NCBI GenBank assembly: GCA_026874595.1
Contig: CM049314.1
Coordinates: 69,704,300-69,768,299 of the forward strand
Reading direction: 5' to 3'
From: Sipunculus nudus
Taxonomy: Eukaryota; Annelida; Sipuncula; Golfingiida; Sipunculidae
DNA length: 64,000 bases
Made by a program: the position numbers and the translations under genes. The notes below the pieces were generated by a model. That model saw only the letters and a program-made list of their open reading frames with translations, did not search any database and had not been told where the DNA came from. This document shows positions 62,534 through 64,000 of the stretch, piece after piece. Each line of letters starts with the position of its first letter. Position 1 is the stretch's first letter.

Positions 62534-63600
62534 CTGGTCGGAGGCTGGCTTATTCATCGGTTTGCCTATTATTCATCGGTAAGTGACAGACGTGTCCGGT
62601 AAGCCTCTACATGAAGTCTTGTAAATGGGCCAATGAAAGTGTTCATGTTAAAAGATACTCTTATTAAATAATAGGCCGTACTACGCTCCCATTTTTTCCG
62701 CTTCATTATGACATGTAGACTATTTCATTCATGGCCATGTTCCCGTCGCTAATAAAATGTATATCAGCAAAGCTTTGAGGACCGCCCTATAGCCAGTTTT
62801 TCTTTACACCCTGTCCGTACCGAACAGGTGTGCTGTCAGTTTAAACAAAATGTAACAACACTGGATCCAAGTTAGCACCATATCGACCCTCTGACAATAG
62901 AGAGTCTACAACCACCGTATTGGCTGCAAGAGTGCCTTGACAACCTTCAACTAGGAACGCACTTACTGCTCCATATAAGGATGCAAATATTTTTGTCATT
63001 TTTGACAATGTCTCATGGCCTACATAAACGCTGTCACTTGACATAAACCAGACCAATCGTTGGCTTTTTAGTATAAATTCTAACAAACCTATTATCAGCG
63101 AGAAAATGTCCGTTTAAAGTCTGCATATTGGTAAATCCCTCTGCATGTTTGTCGAATTTATGACCGCATGAATACAAACATGGCTCGCATGGGTTACTGG
63201 ACGAGCGGTTACCTGCACGCGATGTAGGAAATGACTCGATTTTTACCATATAGACGAATTTTCAGTTTGGGTTGTGAGTTCACATGTATTCTTTTGTGTA
63301 AATTGATCACTTGTTGCAAAATGTTAAGATTATGGGCTATATATTTACCACGTTATCAGTGCAACATGATTGAAGCCCACTGCAATCCATTCTTCCGTAT
63401 GGTTTGTAAAGCGACTTCAGTTAGGCCTACCAGTCCAAAATAAATGATTACTGAATCGTGTATTTTCGGCTAGCTCTAGGTCGTTTCTCGCTGGACTGTT
63501 ATCCGTTTTGCTGGCGACAGGAACAGAAATAATGTGACACAGTGAAGAAATATGAAAAAAATATCCACCCGATGATGCTTATTGGGACAAAACTTTTATT
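62534..63600. other. Intergenic, no gene recognised
   Basis: Unique sequence with short ORFs on both strands but no domain or splice context. The segment 63490-63530 ('tatccgttttgctggcgacaggaac') resembles 47150-47175 in the GUSB intron, a small repeat fragment. Confidence 0.5.
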
Positions 63601-63638
63601 TCAATAAACCAAACATACGTTAAATTGTTAATAGAGCG

Positions 63639-63890
63639 TTAAATGTCGTTCCTGTCCTGACTGGTATACATATATGTCTTTTCGTTGTGCATTTCGTTTT
63701 CCATTACGCAGTAGTTACGTTTCATTTGTTGTACCATGTACCGCCGGCACGGGCGCTGAGTGCATGTGTTATTCGTACCGCAACAAAATGCAGTCAACCG
63801 GACATACACACCGCAAAGGGCCAGAGAGTGAGCTCTTCCCAAAGTTACCTTAACGATATATGTATAACCCTTAGCGCCAGTCTGTCGCAT
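63639..63890 (-). CDS. Possible Cys-rich terminal exon of a gene running off the window (weak)
   Basis: Minus-strand ORF containing FCCGTNNTCTQRPCRRY, with six cysteines in 83 codons. An AATAAA for this strand lies at 63597-63602, about 40 nt past the stop, as in a terminal exon. A donor-like GTTG|GTGAGTATG occurs at about 63966, nearer the window edge, hinting at another exon upstream. No family recognised. May be chance. Confidence 0.25.
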   Translation of the reverse strand: MRQTGAKGYTYIVKVTLGRAHSLALCGVYVRLTAFCCGTNNTCTQRPCRRYMVQQMKRNYCVMENEMHNEKTYMYTSQDRNDI

Positions 63891-64000
63891 GTCCCTTCTA
63901 ACTCAAAGCATTGTGCAACCCGAGTGGAACACAAATCAGGCTATAATACTTTAACATACTCACCAACCGTCACCTGTTGTTTTCTCGATCCGTCTGCCTC

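Overview
The window is animal nuclear DNA. It has spliced genes with GT-AG introns, an AT-rich background, long (TA)n, (GA)n and poly-G/poly-C tracts, tRNA-derived SINEs, a LINE with a poly-A tail, and several families of short inverted-repeat transposons. The mix of a GUSB-type lysosomal glycosidase, fast-evolving C-type lectins and this repeat texture suggests a marine mollusc, most likely a bivalve. That assignment is inference from style, not from a diagnostic gene.

Layout. 1-6.3 kb: a C-type lectin locus on the plus strand whose first recognisable lectin exon carries an in-frame stop. 6.3-9.6 kb: repeats only. 9.6-22.3 kb: a tandem segmental duplication (9609-17495 and 17491-22284). Each copy carries, on the minus strand, a long Ser/Asn-rich ORF of unknown function. 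It is open for 426 codons in copy 2 and frameshifted in copy 1. Copy 2 lacks 3.1 kb present in copy 1. 22.3-35.3 kb: intergenic DNA with a field of short CGTAGGA-like motifs, a foldback element with arms of about 240 bp, SINEs, and an internally deleted pogo/Tigger-like transposon that keeps a degenerate transposase tail.

35.4-49.3 kb: a complete 12-exon beta-glucuronidase gene (GUSB family, plus strand, 632 residues when spliced). Catalytic residues are present, but the Asn of the otherwise hallmark N-x-K carboxylate-binding motif is replaced by Cys. Its introns hold SINEs and at least five small DNA transposons. The upstream region has a TCACATGA M-box/CLEAR-like site and three nuclear-receptor half-sites spaced by 1 bp. 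49.4-53 kb: minisatellites and AT-rich intergenic DNA. 53.0-59.2 kb: a dead L1/Tx1-like LINE on the minus strand (APE endonuclease, reverse transcriptase, CCHC tail), bounded by an exact 13-bp target-site duplication. 60.8-62.2 kb: a complete three-exon type II transmembrane C-type lectin on the minus strand. A 21-bp minisatellite lies just upstream of it. The right edge may hold one more small Cys-rich terminal exon.

The genes do not form a pathway or operon. The best-supported curiosities are the altered GUSB substrate motif, the tandemly duplicated unknown gene with one broken copy, the foldback element and the CGTAGGA motif field. I found no evidence for a novel defence system or other multi-gene system. 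Copy-number statements assume a correct assembly: an uncollapsed second haplotype could mimic the tandem duplication.
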